Source of the DNA: an uncultured Gammaproteobacteria bacterium | GTDB taxonomy: Bacteria; Pseudomonadota; Gammaproteobacteria; DRLM01 | Direction of reading: 5' to 3' | DNA length: 64,000 bases | NCBI GenBank assembly: GCA_947259075.1 | Contig: CAMYKQ010000028.1 | Coordinates: 1-64,000 of the forward strand | Part shown: positions 1 through 8,915 of the stretch, in pieces | Position numbering within the stretch: position 1 is the first letter of the stretch | Layout: the number at the start of each line of letters is the position of its first letter | Notes under the pieces: model-generated | The model's input: the letters and a program-made list of their open reading frames with translations, nothing else | What the model was told of the DNA's origin: nothing | Databases searched by the model: none | Position numbers and translations under genes: made by a program

Positions 1-193
1 GCGCCGGAGCAGGGTTTCGTCACGCGGGTGCTGCCGCTGGAGGATTGGGCGCAGCAGGCCGAGGCGGAATTGGCGGCGCGGGCGGACTCAGCGGCGCATC
101 GATCCGCGCCGTGCCCGCCGCCAATTCCGCCTCGGCCTGCTGCGCCCAATCCTCCAGCGGCAGCACCCGCGTGACGAAACCCTGCTCCGGCGC
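1..193. repeat. Perfect 78-bp inverted repeat (foldback) at window edge
   Basis: Bases 1-78 are the exact reverse complement of bases 116-193, with a 37-nt loop (79-115). Pairing is perfect over 78 bp and stops at 79/115. The outer arm reads as an antisense copy of the dedD coding sequence in the inner arm, so the gene folds back on itself. A natural perfect palindrome of this length is unstable in bacteria. A chimeric read or contig-end foldback is the simplest explanation, but this cannot be settled from one window. Confidence 0.93.
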
Positions 194-328
194 TTGCGGC
201 ACACCGCCGCCGTGCCCCCACCATTCGCGCTCGTGACCGAAGTCGAGCACGAAGGGGATGACGATCACCGCAACGGCCACCAGCACCACTCCGCCCACGA
301 TCCGCTGTTTCAGTAATCCGCGCTCCAT
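116..328 (-). CDS. dedD: DedD/SPOR-type inner-membrane protein, N-terminal fragment
   Basis: Only the N-terminus (about 71 residues) is trustworthy. It has a short basic lead (MERGLLKQR), one membrane helix at about residues 10-30 and then a Gly/Pro-rich periplasmic linker. This is the architecture of DedD and other SPOR-domain division proteins, where a C-terminal SPOR domain binds denuded septal glycan. No SPOR domain is visible, because the reading frame runs into the 1-193 foldback and becomes antisense sequence. The start codon lies 1 base after the folC stop region, and the gene order folC-dedD is common in gammaproteobacteria. The family call rests on context and N-terminal pattern only. 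Confidence 0.6.
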
Positions 329-329
329 C

Positions 330-1679
330 TCAGCCTGCCCGCCGCACCGGCGGCGCCGTGTCCGCGCCCCACAAGGCCCGCCCCGCGGGCGTCAAGGCCG
401 CCGCCACGGTATAAAACGAACCGAAGACCACGATACGCTCGCCCGCTTGCGCCGCCGCCTGCGCCCCGGCCAGAGCCGCGGCCACCTCCGTATAGTCGCT
501 CAAATCCGCCGCGCCCGCGGCGCGCAGAGCGTCGGCCAGTTGCGAGGCGGCGGTACCGCGTTCGCCCTCAAGACCGGCGACATGCCAGTGATGCACCGCG
601 CCGCTCATGGCCCGCGCCACCGCCGCGTGGTCTTTGTCCGCCAGCATCGCCAGCACCGCGTGGGTGCGGGCGGGGGGCAGCGTCGCCAGATTCGCCGCCA
701 GCGTGCGCGCCGCTTGCGGGTTATGAGCCACATCGCAAATACGCAGGGCGTGGCTGTCCAAAATATGAAAGCGCCCGGGCAGGTCGGCGGTCATCAAACC
801 CAAACGCAGGGCCTGTTGGTCCACCGGCAGGCGCGCCGCCAGTGCCGCCAGCGCCGTCACCACCGCCGCGGCGTTTTTGCGTTGGTAAGCACCGCGCAGG
901 CGCGGATAAGGCAGGGCGTAACGGGTCTGGCCGTCGCCACCCTCCCAGCGCCAGCCCGCGGTGTCGGCCGCGGCATGATAATCGCGGCCGGAGACCTGCA
1001 GCCCGGTACCGAGGACGCGGGCCTGTTCCAACACGCTTTGCGGCGGGTCGTCATCGCCGTAGACCGCCGGGCGGCCCGCGCGGAAGATACCGGCCTTTTC
1101 CACGCCGATGCTTTCGCGGTCCGGCCCCAGCCAGGCGGCGTGATCGATGTCGACCCCGGTGAGCAAGGCCACGTCGGCATCCAAAATATTCACCGCGTCC
1201 AGGCGCCCGCCCATGCCGACTTCCAACACCGCCACATCGAGTCCGGCGCGGTAAAAAATATCGAGTGCGGCCAAGGTGCCGAATTCAAAATAGGTGAGGC
1301 TGATGTCACCGCGCGCGGCGTCGACCCGGGCGAAGGCGGCGCACAAGTCCGCGTCGCTCACCGCCTCGCCCGCGACGCGCACGCGCTCGTTGTAGCGCAA
1401 AAGGTGCGGCGAGGTGTAGGCGCCGGCGCGATAACCCGCGGCGCTGAGTATGGCCTCGAGCATGGCCACGCAAGAACCCTTGCCGTTGGTGCCGCCGACG
1501 GTGATAACAACGAAAGACGGCGCCGCCGCGTGCAGACGCCGCCACACCGCGCGCACGCGTTCCAGACCAAGATCGATCTTATTGGGGTGCAGGGTTTCCT
1601 GCCAGCGCAGCCAGTCATCCAGGGTGGTGAAACGCGGCGCGGGCGCGGCGGAATGCGTCGGCCCGGCGGGATTATTCAT
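330..1679 (-). CDS. folC: Bifunctional folylpolyglutamate/dihydrofolate synthase
   Basis: 449 aa, the usual length for FolC. This Mur-ligase-family enzyme adds L-glutamate to dihydropteroate (forming dihydrofolate) and to tetrahydrofolate in the cytoplasm, using ATP. The ATP-binding P-loop GTNGKGS is at residues 63-69. It is followed by the substrate-loop region YTSPHL and the Mg/ATP motif VLEVGMGGRLDAVN. The C-terminal domain has the DVAHNP motif typical of the family. It sits 39 bp after accD and directly before dedD, the same order as in many gammaproteobacteria, and so is likely cotranscribed with them. The start gives a slightly long Pro/Ala-rich N-terminus, so a later start is possible. 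Confidence 0.96.
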   Translation of the reverse strand: MNNPAGPTHSAAPAPRFTTLDDWLRWQETLHPNKIDLGLERVRAVWRRLHAAAPSFVVITVGGTNGKGSCVAMLEAILSAAGYRAGAYTSPHLLRYNERVRVAGEAVSDADLCAAFARVDAARGDISLTYFEFGTLAALDIFYRAGLDVAVLEVGMGGRLDAVNILDADVALLTGVDIDHAAWLGPDRESIGVEKAGIFRAGRPAVYGDDDPPQSVLEQARVLGTGLQVSGRDYHAAADTAGWRWEGGDGQTRYALPYPRLRGAYQRKNAAAVVTALAALAARLPVDQQALRLGLMTADLPGRFHILDSHALRICDVAHNPQAARTLAANLATLPPARTHAVLAMLADKDHAAVARAMSGAVHHWHVAGLEGERGTAASQLADALRAAGAADLSDYTEVAAALAGAQAAAQAGERIVVFGSFYTVAAALTPAGRALWGADTAPPVRRAG

Positions 1680-1718
1680 GATCTAAGCCGCTATGCACTA
1701 ACGTGCCCTGGGCCACGA

Positions 1719-2579
1719 TCACGGCGCGGCTTGATGCGTCATGATAGCCAGCATGCTGGCGACGCGGTCGCGCATATCACGGCGGTCGACGATCATATCG
1801 AGGGCGCCGTGCTTCACTAAAAATTCGCTGCGCTGAAAGCCCTCGGGCAGGGTCTCGCGCACGGTCTGTTCGATCACCCGCGGACCGGCGAAGCCGATGA
1901 GCGCGTTGGGCTCGCCGATGTTGACGTCGCCCAGCATCGCCAGACTGGCGGAGACACCGCCCATGGTGGGGTCGGTAAGCACGGAGATGAAGGGAATGCC
2001 CTTTTTACTCAAGCGCGCCAAGGCGGCGCTGGTCTTGGCCATTTGCATCAAGGAGAACAAGGCCTCCTGCATGCGCGCGCCGCCGCTGGCGGAGAAGCAC
2101 ACCAAGGGGATTTTTTTCTCGAGGCTGACCTCGGCGCCGCGCACGAAACGTTCGCCCACCACCGCGCCCATGGAGCCGCCCATATAGCTGAACTCGAAGG
2201 CCGCCGTCACCAGCGGCAAGCCCTTGAGCTTACCCTGCATGACGATGAGCGCGTCGCGCTCGCCGGTGGCCTTCTGCGCCTGGGTGATGCGGTCGCGGTA
2301 TTTTTTACTGTCGCGGAATTTCAGCACGTCATTGGGTTCGAGATCACCGCCGATCTCCACTCGCGGCTCGGGATCGAGAAAGGTGTCGAGGCGGCGCCGC
2401 GCGCCGATGCGCATATGGCAGGCACATTTGGGACACACGTCCAGGCTGCGCTCGAGTTCCGAGCGGTAGAGCACCGCGCCGCAGGATTCGCATTTAGTCC
2501 ACAAACCTTCGGGCATCGCCTTTTTGGTCTTCCCCTCGGTACGGATCTTGGAAGGCAGCAGTTTTTCAAACCAGCTCAT
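1719..2579 (-). CDS. accD: Acetyl-CoA carboxylase carboxyltransferase, beta subunit
   Basis: 286 aa. This is the beta half of the carboxyltransferase that, with AccA, moves CO2 from biotin on AccB to acetyl-CoA to make malonyl-CoA for fatty-acid synthesis. A four-cysteine zinc ribbon is visible at C30, C33, C49 and C52, followed by the crotonase-like core with the oxyanion-hole segments [11 protein letters not shown] and [10 protein letters not shown]. Length and motifs match E. coli AccD. It lies between trpA and folC on the same strand, a classic gammaproteobacterial arrangement. Confidence 0.97.
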   Translation of the reverse strand: MSWFEKLLPSKIRTEGKTKKAMPEGLWTKCESCGAVLYRSELERSLDVCPKCACHMRIGARRRLDTFLDPEPRVEIGGDLEPNDVLKFRDSKKYRDRITQAQKATGERDALIVMQGKLKGLPLVTAAFEFSYMGGSMGAVVGERFVRGAEVSLEKKIPLVCFSASGGARMQEALFSLMQMAKTSAALARLSKKGIPFISVLTDPTMGGVSASLAMLGDVNIGEPNALIGFAGPRVIEQTVRETLPEGFQRSEFLVKHGALDMIVDRRDMRDRVASMLAIMTHQAAP

Positions 2580-2654
2580 ATCAATTTATACCCTGAGTAG
2601 CCCATCGCAAGAATACGATTTTTCACTTGCCATGCGCCATATGAAACATGCCGC

Positions 2655-3461
2655 TTACTGAGCATCCATCGCCCGGCGCATCTCGCCGAGCACCCGCGCC
2701 ACCTCGGCGGGAATCTTAGCAGGCTCCCCCGCCAGGGCGGCAATTTTATTCACCAGCGCGCTGCCTACCACCACGGCGTCGGCCACCGCCGCCACCCGCG
2801 CCGCCGCGGCGCCGTCGCGGATGCCGAAGCCGACGCCGATGGGTAAATCGGTGAGGGCGCGGATCTCTTTCAGCTTACGCGCCACCGCCTCGGTGTCGAG
2901 GCTGGCGGCACCGGTCACGCCCTTGAGCGAAACGTAATAGACGAAGCCGCTGGCGGCATCGCAGATCGTTTTCACCCGTGCGGCGGTGCTGGTGGGCGCG
3001 AGCAGGAAAATGGGGTCGAGGCCGTGTTCGCGCAAGGCCTGCACCAAATCGTGGCCCTCCTCCGGCGGCAGGTCCACGCTGAGCACGCCGTCCACCCCGG
3101 CCGCGGCGGCGGCGTCCGCGAAGGCGGCATAGCCCATGACCTCGACGGGATTGAGATAGCCCATCAACACCACGGGCGTCGCGCTATTGTCGCGGCGGAA
3201 CGCGCGCACCATCTCCAGCACCTGACGCAGACTGGTGTGATGCACCAGCGCCCGCTCGCAGGCCTGCTGGATCACCGGGCCGTCGGCCATGGGATCGGAA
3301 AAGGGCACGCCCAGCTCGATGATGTCGGCACCCGCCGCCACCATGGCGTGCATCAAGGGCACGGTCACGGCCGGATTGGGATCGCCGGCGGTGACATAGG
3401 GGATCAGCGCCTTGCGGCCGCCGGCACGCAGGCGCGCGAAGCAATCGGCGATGCGGCTCAT
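2655..3461 (-). CDS. trpA: Tryptophan synthase alpha subunit
   Basis: 268 aa. It cleaves indole-3-glycerol phosphate to indole plus glyceraldehyde-3-phosphate. Indole is then channelled to TrpB. Both catalytic acids, E49 and D60, fall at the E. coli positions in the segment [14 protein letters not shown]. The phosphate-binding loop near the C-terminal half (GVGFGI) is also present. Its start overlaps the trpB stop by 4 bases, which implies translational coupling and matched subunit output. Confidence 0.97.
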   Translation of the reverse strand: MSRIADCFARLRAGGRKALIPYVTAGDPNPAVTVPLMHAMVAAGADIIELGVPFSDPMADGPVIQQACERALVHHTSLRQVLEMVRAFRRDNSATPVVLMGYLNPVEVMGYAAFADAAAAAGVDGVLSVDLPPEEGHDLVQALREHGLDPIFLLAPTSTAARVKTICDAASGFVYYVSLKGVTGAASLDTEAVARKLKEIRALTDLPIGVGFGIRDGAAAARVAAVADAVVVGSALVNKIAALAGEPAKIPAEVARVLGEMRRAMDAQ

Positions 3462-4663
3462 AGGGTGATCCCCTCGCGCGCCGCCACGGTGTGGATGTCC
3501 TTGTCGCCGCGTCCGGAGAGATTCACCACGATGAGCTGATCCTTTCTCATTTGCGGCGCCAGCTTGGCCGCCTGCGCCAGGGCATGGCTGGATTCCAGCG
3601 CGGGAATGATGCCTTCGATGCGGGTGAGCGCGTGAAACGCGGCCAGGGCCTCATCGTCGGTGATGGCGACGTACTGGGCGCGGCCGAGGTCTTTGAGCCA
3701 GGCGTGTTCGGGACCGACGCCGGGGTAGTCGAGCCCGGCGGACACGGAATGGGTCTCGATGATCTGGCCGTCGGCGTCTTCCATTAAATAAGTGCGGTTG
3801 CCGTGCAGCACCCCGGGACGGCCGGCGCTGAGCGGCGCGGCGTGACGGCCGCTGGCGATACCGTCGCCGCCGCCCTCCACGCCCACCATGGCCACGCCCT
3901 CGTCGTCGAGGAAGGGATAGAACAGACCGATGGCGTTGGAGCCGCCGCCGACACAGGCCACCAAGGTGTCCGGCAGCTTGCCCTCAGCCTCTAAAATTTG
4001 CGCGCGCGCCTCGCGGCCAATGATGGCCTGGAAATCACGCACCATCGCCGGATAGGGATGCGGTCCGGCGACGGTGCCAATAATATAAAACGTATTGTCG
4101 ACGTTGGTCACCCAATCGCGCATCGCTTCGTTGAGCGCGTCCTTCAGCGTCTTCGAGCCCGAGGTGACCGGCACCACGCGCGCGCCCAGCAGCTTCATGC
4201 GGAAGACGTTCGCGGACTGGCGCTGCACATCTTCGGCGCCCATGTACACCACGCACTCCAAACCCAGGCGCGCCGCCACCGTGGCGCTGGCCACGCCGTG
4301 CTGACCGGCGCCGGTCTCGGCGATGATGCGGGTCTTGCCCATGCGTTTGGCGAGCAGGGCCTGGCCGATGGTGTTGTTGATCTTGTGCGCGCCGGTGTGA
4401 TTCAAATCCTCGCGCTTGAGATAGATCTTGGCGCCGCCGAGCTCGCGGCTCCAGCGCTCGGCGAGATACAGCGGCGAGGGCCGGCCGACGTAGTGGCTGA
4501 GATCGGCGTCGAACTCGGCGAGAAAGGCGGGGTCGTTGCGGTACCGTTCATAGGCCAGCCGCAATTCCTCCAGCGGCGCCATCAAGGTCTCCGCCACGAA
4601 ACGCCCGCCGTAGACGCCGAAATGGCCGTTGGCGTCGGGTAATGAGTTAATCAATTTCGACAC
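3458..4663 (-). CDS. trpB: Tryptophan synthase beta subunit
   Basis: 401 aa, a PLP enzyme condensing indole with L-serine to give tryptophan. The PLP lysine is K94 in the segment GAHKINNT, and the Gly-rich phosphate-binding loop GGGSNAIG is present. The start codon is GTG at 4661-4663. The gene begins 17 bases inside the end of trpF and ends overlapping trpA, so trpF-trpB-trpA form one tightly packed operon. The earlier pathway genes (trpE/G/D/C) are not in the window, consistent with the split trp operon of many gammaproteobacteria. Confidence 0.97.
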   Translation of the reverse strand: MSKLINSLPDANGHFGVYGGRFVAETLMAPLEELRLAYERYRNDPAFLAEFDADLSHYVGRPSPLYLAERWSRELGGAKIYLKREDLNHTGAHKINNTIGQALLAKRMGKTRIIAETGAGQHGVASATVAARLGLECVVYMGAEDVQRQSANVFRMKLLGARVVPVTSGSKTLKDALNEAMRDWVTNVDNTFYIIGTVAGPHPYPAMVRDFQAIIGREARAQILEAEGKLPDTLVACVGGGSNAIGLFYPFLDDEGVAMVGVEGGGDGIASGRHAAPLSAGRPGVLHGNRTYLMEDADGQIIETHSVSAGLDYPGVGPEHAWLKDLGRAQYVAITDDEALAAFHALTRIEGIIPALESSHALAQAAKLAPQMRKDQLIVVNLSGRGDKDIHTVAAREGITL

Positions 4664-5273
4664 TGTTCACACCTCTGATAAACGCGGCGATCTTGGCCGC
4701 GTCCTTGATACCCGGCGCCGACTCCACGCCGCCGCTCACGTCCACCGCCCAGGGCCGCGTCTGCTTGATTGCGGCCGCGACATTATCCGGATTCAAGCCA
4801 CCGGCCAGCACCAGCGGCCGCGGCAGGCGGGCGGGCAGGCGCGCCCAATCGAAGGTCTGGCCGGTGCCGCCCGGCACCCCTTCCACGAAGCTGTCCACCA
4901 AAATCCCCGCCGCGTCATCATAGGGCCGGGCCAAGGCCGACAAGTCCACGCCCGCGCCCATGCGCAACGCCTTCAAATACGGCCGCCCATGTGCGCGGCA
5001 GTCCTCGGCCGCTTCATCACCGTGGAATTGCAGCAGGTCCAGCGGCACCGCCGCCAGCACCCGCTCGATCTCCGCCGGCGCGGCGTCGACGAACAAACCC
5101 ACGCTGGTGACGAAGGGCGGCAGCGCCCGCAGAATGGCCCGCGCCTGATCGGCGCTCACCGCCCTCGGGCTTTTGGGGTAGAACACCAGCCCGATGGCGT
5201 CGGCACCCAGCCGCGCCGCCGCCATGGCGTCCTCCACTCGGGTGATACCGCAGATTTTAACGCGGGCGCGCAT
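4647..5273 (-). CDS. trpF: Phosphoribosylanthranilate isomerase
   Basis: 208 aa, a stand-alone TrpF (not fused to TrpC as in E. coli). It performs the Amadori rearrangement of phosphoribosylanthranilate to CdRP in tryptophan synthesis. The N-terminal KICGIT segment carries the catalytic cysteine (C8). DVSGGVES near the C-terminus provides the general acid aspartate and phosphate contact. It follows truA and overlaps trpB. Confidence 0.96.
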   Translation of the reverse strand: MRARVKICGITRVEDAMAAARLGADAIGLVFYPKSPRAVSADQARAILRALPPFVTSVGLFVDAAPAEIERVLAAVPLDLLQFHGDEAAEDCRAHGRPYLKALRMGAGVDLSALARPYDDAAGILVDSFVEGVPGGTGQTFDWARLPARLPRPLVLAGGLNPDNVAAAIKQTRPWAVDVSGGVESAPGIKDAAKIAAFIRGVNSVEID

Positions 5274-5297
5274 GGAATTCGTCAGACCTCAAAATTT

Positions 5298-5339
5298 CAT
5301 CCCCTCTCCCTCTGGGAGAGGGGGCGGGGTGAGGGGATA
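5298..5339. repeat. Dispersed palindrome, CCCTCTCCC/GGGAGAGGG type
   Basis: Between trpF and truA lies a CCCCTCTCCC...GGGAGAGGGG hairpin followed by GGCGGGGTGAGGGG. The same module recurs at 30142, 37957, 61048, 61103 and 62929 in this window, so it is a family of interspersed repeats rather than a single terminator. Confidence 0.8.
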
Positions 5340-5360
5340 CAACCGCGAAAGGGCGACAGG

Positions 5361-6143
5361 TTACCAGACCACCCCAGTCGGCGAAAGCGGCGGCAGTTCG
5401 AAACGGGCGGGATAATCCACCCCGGTGAGGTACAAACCGTGAGGCGAGGCGGTGATGCCGCCCAGGGTGCGGTCGCGGGTCTCCAGCACCGCGCGCGCCC
5501 ACTCCGGCGGCTGCTTGCCCGCGCCGATGTCCATCAACACCCCCGCGATATTGCGCACCATGTGGTGGAGAAAGGCATTGGCCTCCAAATCCAAAAAGAG
5601 CAGATCGCGGTCGCGGCGGATATCGAGTTGGTACAGCGTGCGCACCGGGCTCTTGGCCTGGCAGGCCACGGCGCGGTAGGCGGAGAAATCATGCTCGCCG
5701 ATGAGATGCCGCGCCGCCTCTTGCATGCGTATCTCATCCAGCGGCCGGTATTCCCACGACACCCGCCCGGCGAGAAAGCTGGGGCGGAGTTCGCGGTTGA
5801 GAATCACATAGCGGTAACGCCGCCGCAGCGCGCCGAAGCGCGCGTGAAAATCATCGGGCACCTCGCGCGCCCATTGCACACACACGCCCTTGGGCAGATT
5901 GGCGTTGGCGCCGTAGACCCAGGCGCGCGGCCCGCGCACGGCCTCGCTGTCGAAATGCACCACCTGCGCCGTGGCATGCACCCCGGCGTCGGTGCGCCCG
6001 GCGCAGATCACCCGCACTGGATGGGCCGCCACCTTCGACAGCGCCTCTTCGACGCAGCCCTGCACCGTGCGCACCTCGCCCGCCTGCAACTGCCAGCCGG
6101 CGAAGTCACTGCCGTCGTATTCGATGCCTAAGGCGATGCGCAT
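5361..6143 (-). CDS. truA: tRNA pseudouridine(38-40) synthase
   Basis: 260 aa. It isomerises uridines 38-40 in the anticodon arm of many tRNAs. The catalytic aspartate is D52 in the family signature GRTDAGVHA, and the N-terminal YDGSDFAGWQ is typical of TruA. It is the first gene of the truA-trpF-trpB-trpA-accD-folC-dedD run on the minus strand. An 87-bp gap containing a dispersed palindrome separates it from trpF, so the two could still be cotranscribed. Confidence 0.97.
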   Translation of the reverse strand: MRIALGIEYDGSDFAGWQLQAGEVRTVQGCVEEALSKVAAHPVRVICAGRTDAGVHATAQVVHFDSEAVRGPRAWVYGANANLPKGVCVQWAREVPDDFHARFGALRRRYRYVILNRELRPSFLAGRVSWEYRPLDEIRMQEAARHLIGEHDFSAYRAVACQAKSPVRTLYQLDIRRDRDLLFLDLEANAFLHHMVRNIAGVLMDIGAGKQPPEWARAVLETRDRTLGGITASPHGLYLTGVDYPARFELPPLSPTGVVW

Positions 6144-6300
6144 GGTGATATGCTTTCCGAATTAAAAAGGGCAGTGTACTTCAGATTTTATTAGAATAGA
6201 GCGTGAGCTCATTCGAATGCGGATCGACGATTTTCGTATGAAGCCAGCCAATTAAAATAATCTACTGCGTTTTTGCTATTAATTTTCTGGGGAGGAGATA

Positions 6301-6930
6301 ATGAAAAAACTAAACTTTGTGCGCGCTGGAATACACGTCTTATTACTCTACCTGATCATTACACCTGTATCGGCTAATGACTTATATTTAGGCGCGGGCG
6401 TGGCCCAAGCCGAGATAGAATCCGGTAGCTGCAGCGACCTCAACGACCCTACGCCCAGCACATGCAGCATTGATGGCAGCGACATAGGCTTCAAGCTCTA
6501 TGGGGGTTATCAACTCCGGCCTCAACTGGCGATTGAATACGGCTATGTCAATCTGGGGGAAGCCAAGTTTGCGGCCAGCATTAATAGGGGATCGGGACAG
6601 CCGCCCTTCATCATCACGGGCGGTGGTAAAGCCGAGGGCTTTTTCCTGCAAGCTGTTATCGGCGCCCAGGTTTTAAACAAGCTTACTTTTTTCGCTAGCG
6701 CCGGCCTGCTGTTGTCTGATACTGATGTGGCATTCACCATTGACGGGTTTCAGGTGAAGGACAGCGGCAATGATATTGAGCCTAAATTCGGCCTAGGGAC
6801 TAAAGTCGCTCTCAGTGAATATATTTCCGTGAGGGGGGAATGGGAGCGTTACCTGGCTGTGGGTGATGACGATACCGACGAGAGTGACATTGACCATTTA
6901 ATGCTGGGAATCGAATTTCTAATCCCTTAA
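6301..6930 (+). CDS. Outer-membrane beta-barrel protein (OmpA-like/porin-family fold)
   Basis: 209 aa with a clear signal peptide: basic lead MKKLNFVR, hydrophobic core, and likely cleavage after VSA before NDLYLGAG. The mature part has alternating amphipathic strands (LGAGVAQAEIES, FKLYGGYQLRPQLAIEYGYVNLG and a terminal strand ending near phenylalanine). This fits an 8-stranded small barrel. A strong ribosome-binding site (GGGGAGGAGATA) precedes the ATG. The gene is AT-richer than its neighbours and is isolated on the plus strand between minus-strand operons, so it may have been acquired. The specific function is unknown. Confidence 0.75.
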   Translation: MKKLNFVRAGIHVLLLYLIITPVSANDLYLGAGVAQAEIESGSCSDLNDPTPSTCSIDGSDIGFKLYGGYQLRPQLAIEYGYVNLGEAKFAASINRGSGQPPFIITGGGKAEGFFLQAVIGAQVLNKLTFFASAGLLLSDTDVAFTIDGFQVKDSGNDIEPKFGLGTKVALSEYISVRGEWERYLAVGDDDTDESDIDHLMLGIEFLIP

Positions 6931-6936
6931 TCGTAC

Positions 6937-6972
6937 TGAGCTGGCTGGCAGCGCCGCCAGCCAGTCAGCTCA
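6937..6972. terminator. Hairpin after the beta-barrel gene
   Basis: TGAGCTGGCTGG and an imperfect complement (one bulged base) form a stem just after the stop at 6930. There is no strong T-run on the plus strand, so termination efficiency is uncertain. It lies between the ends of two convergent genes. Confidence 0.5.
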
Positions 6973-7017
6973 AAACGAGCATCACCCGCTGAGCGAATCG
7001 CATGAAAAGAAGGGCGC

Positions 7018-7932
7018 TCACGCCGGCGTATCAGCATGCGCCAGGGCGCGGCGTTCGCTTTTGATCAGCCAGTCGCGGATGCGGTTGGAGTCGCCGTATT
7101 TGCTGAGCTTGCCCCAGGAATTGAGCAGCACGATGATGACGGGCCGCTCGCCGATCACGGCCTGCATCACCAGGCAATTGCCCGCCTCGCTGATGTAGCC
7201 GGTCTTGCTGAGATTGATATCCCAGGTCGAGGAGCGCACCAGGCGGTTGGTGTTGACGAAGTCGATGTCGCGGCCGCGGCGGCGCCGGTCTTTGATGCTG
7301 AACTCACCGGTGGTGGACAGTTTTTTTATCATGGGATATTTGGCCGCGGCGGCGGTCATGATCGCCAAGTCCTGCGCGGTGGAGACGCTGCCGCTGTCGA
7401 GCCCGGCGGGGTCGGCGTAGCGCGTGTGCTTCATGCCTAAGTGGCGGGCCTTGGCGTTCATCGCGCGTAACAGCGCGGCGCGGCCGCCGGGGTAGTTGCG
7501 CGCCAGGGCCGAGGCGGCGCGATTGTCCGAGGCGGCCAGCGCCGCGAGCAGGGTATCGTGGCGCGTCAACACCGCGCCCACCGGCAGGCGCGAGCTGGAA
7601 CCGCGGCGGCGGTCGAGGTCGTCTTTGCTGATGGTGATTAATTCGTCCATGGGCAGGCGGGCGTCCAGGGTCACCATGGCGGTCATGAGTTTGGTGACCG
7701 AGGCGATGGGCCGCTGCTCGTCTTCGTTGAGGCCGTAAAGCACCACGCCCTCGCGTTGATCCAAAACCAGCACGGATGATGAGCGTAGATTCGGCGCGCG
7801 CGTATTGCCGTAGCGAACGATGTCGGCGGCGCTTATCGTTACCGCTTCATCCGCGCCCGCCGCGGCGGCGAAGCTGGGCGCCATCACGGCCACGCCTATC
7901 AGCGCGACCGCGAGCCCCAAGGTTTTATTCAT
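7018..7932 (-). CDS. pbpG: D-alanyl-D-alanine endopeptidase (PBP7-like, S11 family)
   Basis: 304 aa from the chosen ATG at 7932. It is a periplasmic low-molecular-weight penicillin-binding protein that cuts D-Ala-mDAP crosslinks in peptidoglycan. All three S11 motifs are present: SVTK (78-81), SDN (135-137) and KTG (243-245). The chosen start gives a clean signal peptide (MNKTLGLAVALIGV...FAAAA). The frame stays open upstream to a TTG at 8010, but the extra 26 residues are basic and contain a duplicated FFKT segment, so they are probably not translated. The C-terminus lacks the extra domain of PBP5/6, favouring the PBP7 subgroup. Confidence 0.88.
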   Translation of the reverse strand: MNKTLGLAVALIGVAVMAPSFAAAAGADEAVTISAADIVRYGNTRAPNLRSSSVLVLDQREGVVLYGLNEDEQRPIASVTKLMTAMVTLDARLPMDELITISKDDLDRRRGSSSRLPVGAVLTRHDTLLAALAASDNRAASALARNYPGGRAALLRAMNAKARHLGMKHTRYADPAGLDSGSVSTAQDLAIMTAAAAKYPMIKKLSTTGEFSIKDRRRRGRDIDFVNTNRLVRSSTWDINLSKTGYISEAGNCLVMQAVIGERPVIIVLLNSWGKLSKYGDSNRIRDWLIKSERRALAHADTPA

Positions 7933-8072
7933 GGTTTTGAAAAATGTTTTGAAAAATGAAACACGTCGCATGGACATCGCACACCGCATATTTCTCCGCA
8001 TGATAAGCAATCGCCGGAGAAAATATAAGCACCCGCCGCCTATTCCAGCTTAACGGCCCGTTGCCAGAACTT

Positions 8073-8915
8073 TTAGAGTCCGCGGCCGCCGGCGAAGACT
8101 TGATTCAAATGCTCAAGAAAGCGCTGACGCTGCTCGGGCCGGGTCAAAGCCTCGATGTGATCCGCCCCCGCCACCCGCCACATGGTCTTGGGTTGCCGCG
8201 CCGCCGCGTATAAAGCCTCGGCATGATGCAGCGGCACCACCCGGTCTTTCTCGCCGTGAATAATCAGCACGGGCATCGGACTCAGCAAAGGGATGGCCGC
8301 GAGCGGGCTGTACTCGCCGCTCACGGTCAATGACAGCGGCCACTGCAGCGGCCAGGTCAACCAGAAGTCCGCGAGTTTTTCCCGGACGATGCCGCGAAAA
8401 TCACTAAAGGCGCTGTCGATCACCAAGGCCTTGATTAAGTCGCGGTGAACGGAATGGGCCACGGCATACACCGCCAGCGCCCCGCCTAAACTCTGACCGA
8501 ACACCATCATGCCTTCCGCTTGCACCTCGGGACGCGCGGCCAGCCAATTGAGCGCGGCCGCCGCGTCAAGCATGGCACCCTCCAGCGAGACTTCGCCCGC
8601 CGACTGACCGTAACCGCGATAATCGGGAAGCAGCACATTGTAGCCTTGCGCGGGCAGCCAATAGACGCTGGCGATGTGGCTGCTGATGTTTTGCGCATTG
8701 CCGTGGAGAAACAATACCGTGCCCTTGGCCTCGCCCTGCGCTGGTAAATACCAGGCGTGCAGGCGCACACCGTCGCCGCTCTCGAAATGAATATCTTGAT
8801 AGGCGAGGCCAATGCGCCCGGGCTCCAAACGCATGACGCGATCGGGGAGGAAAAAGGCGCCGCTGCACGCCTGTAACAATCCCGCGCACAGCAAAATGAG
8901 AGCGAGGCCGCGCAT
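8073..8915 (-). CDS. Alpha/beta hydrolase, predicted lipoprotein
   Basis: 280 aa. The N-terminus is a lipoprotein signal with lipobox LLQAC (lipidated C17). The hydrolase core has the nucleophile elbow GQSLGG (S142), the acid in HGEKDRVVP (D225) and the histidine in GADHIE (H254), a full Ser-Asp-His triad. It resembles the S33/serine-aminopeptidase-like BEM46 hydrolases, and the substrate is unknown. The ATG at 8915 overlaps the stop of the upstream DUF4105 gene (TGATG), so the two are translationally coupled and probably act together at the envelope. A TTG 18 bases upstream is less likely. Confidence 0.85.
   Translation of the reverse strand: MRGLALILLCAGLLQACSGAFFLPDRVMRLEPGRIGLAYQDIHFESGDGVRLHAWYLPAQGEAKGTVLFLHGNAQNISSHIASVYWLPAQGYNVLLPDYRGYGQSAGEVSLEGAMLDAAAALNWLAARPEVQAEGMMVFGQSLGGALAVYAVAHSVHRDLIKALVIDSAFSDFRGIVREKLADFWLTWPLQWPLSLTVSGEYSPLAAIPLLSPMPVLIIHGEKDRVVPLHHAEALYAAARQPKTMWRVAGADHIEALTRPEQRQRFLEHLNQVFAGGRGL

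Noticed and set aside
4629-6131. A 500-codon plus-strand frame over trpF and truA
   Set aside because: Antisense to two well-supported genes; the translation is Arg/His/Gly-rich noise.
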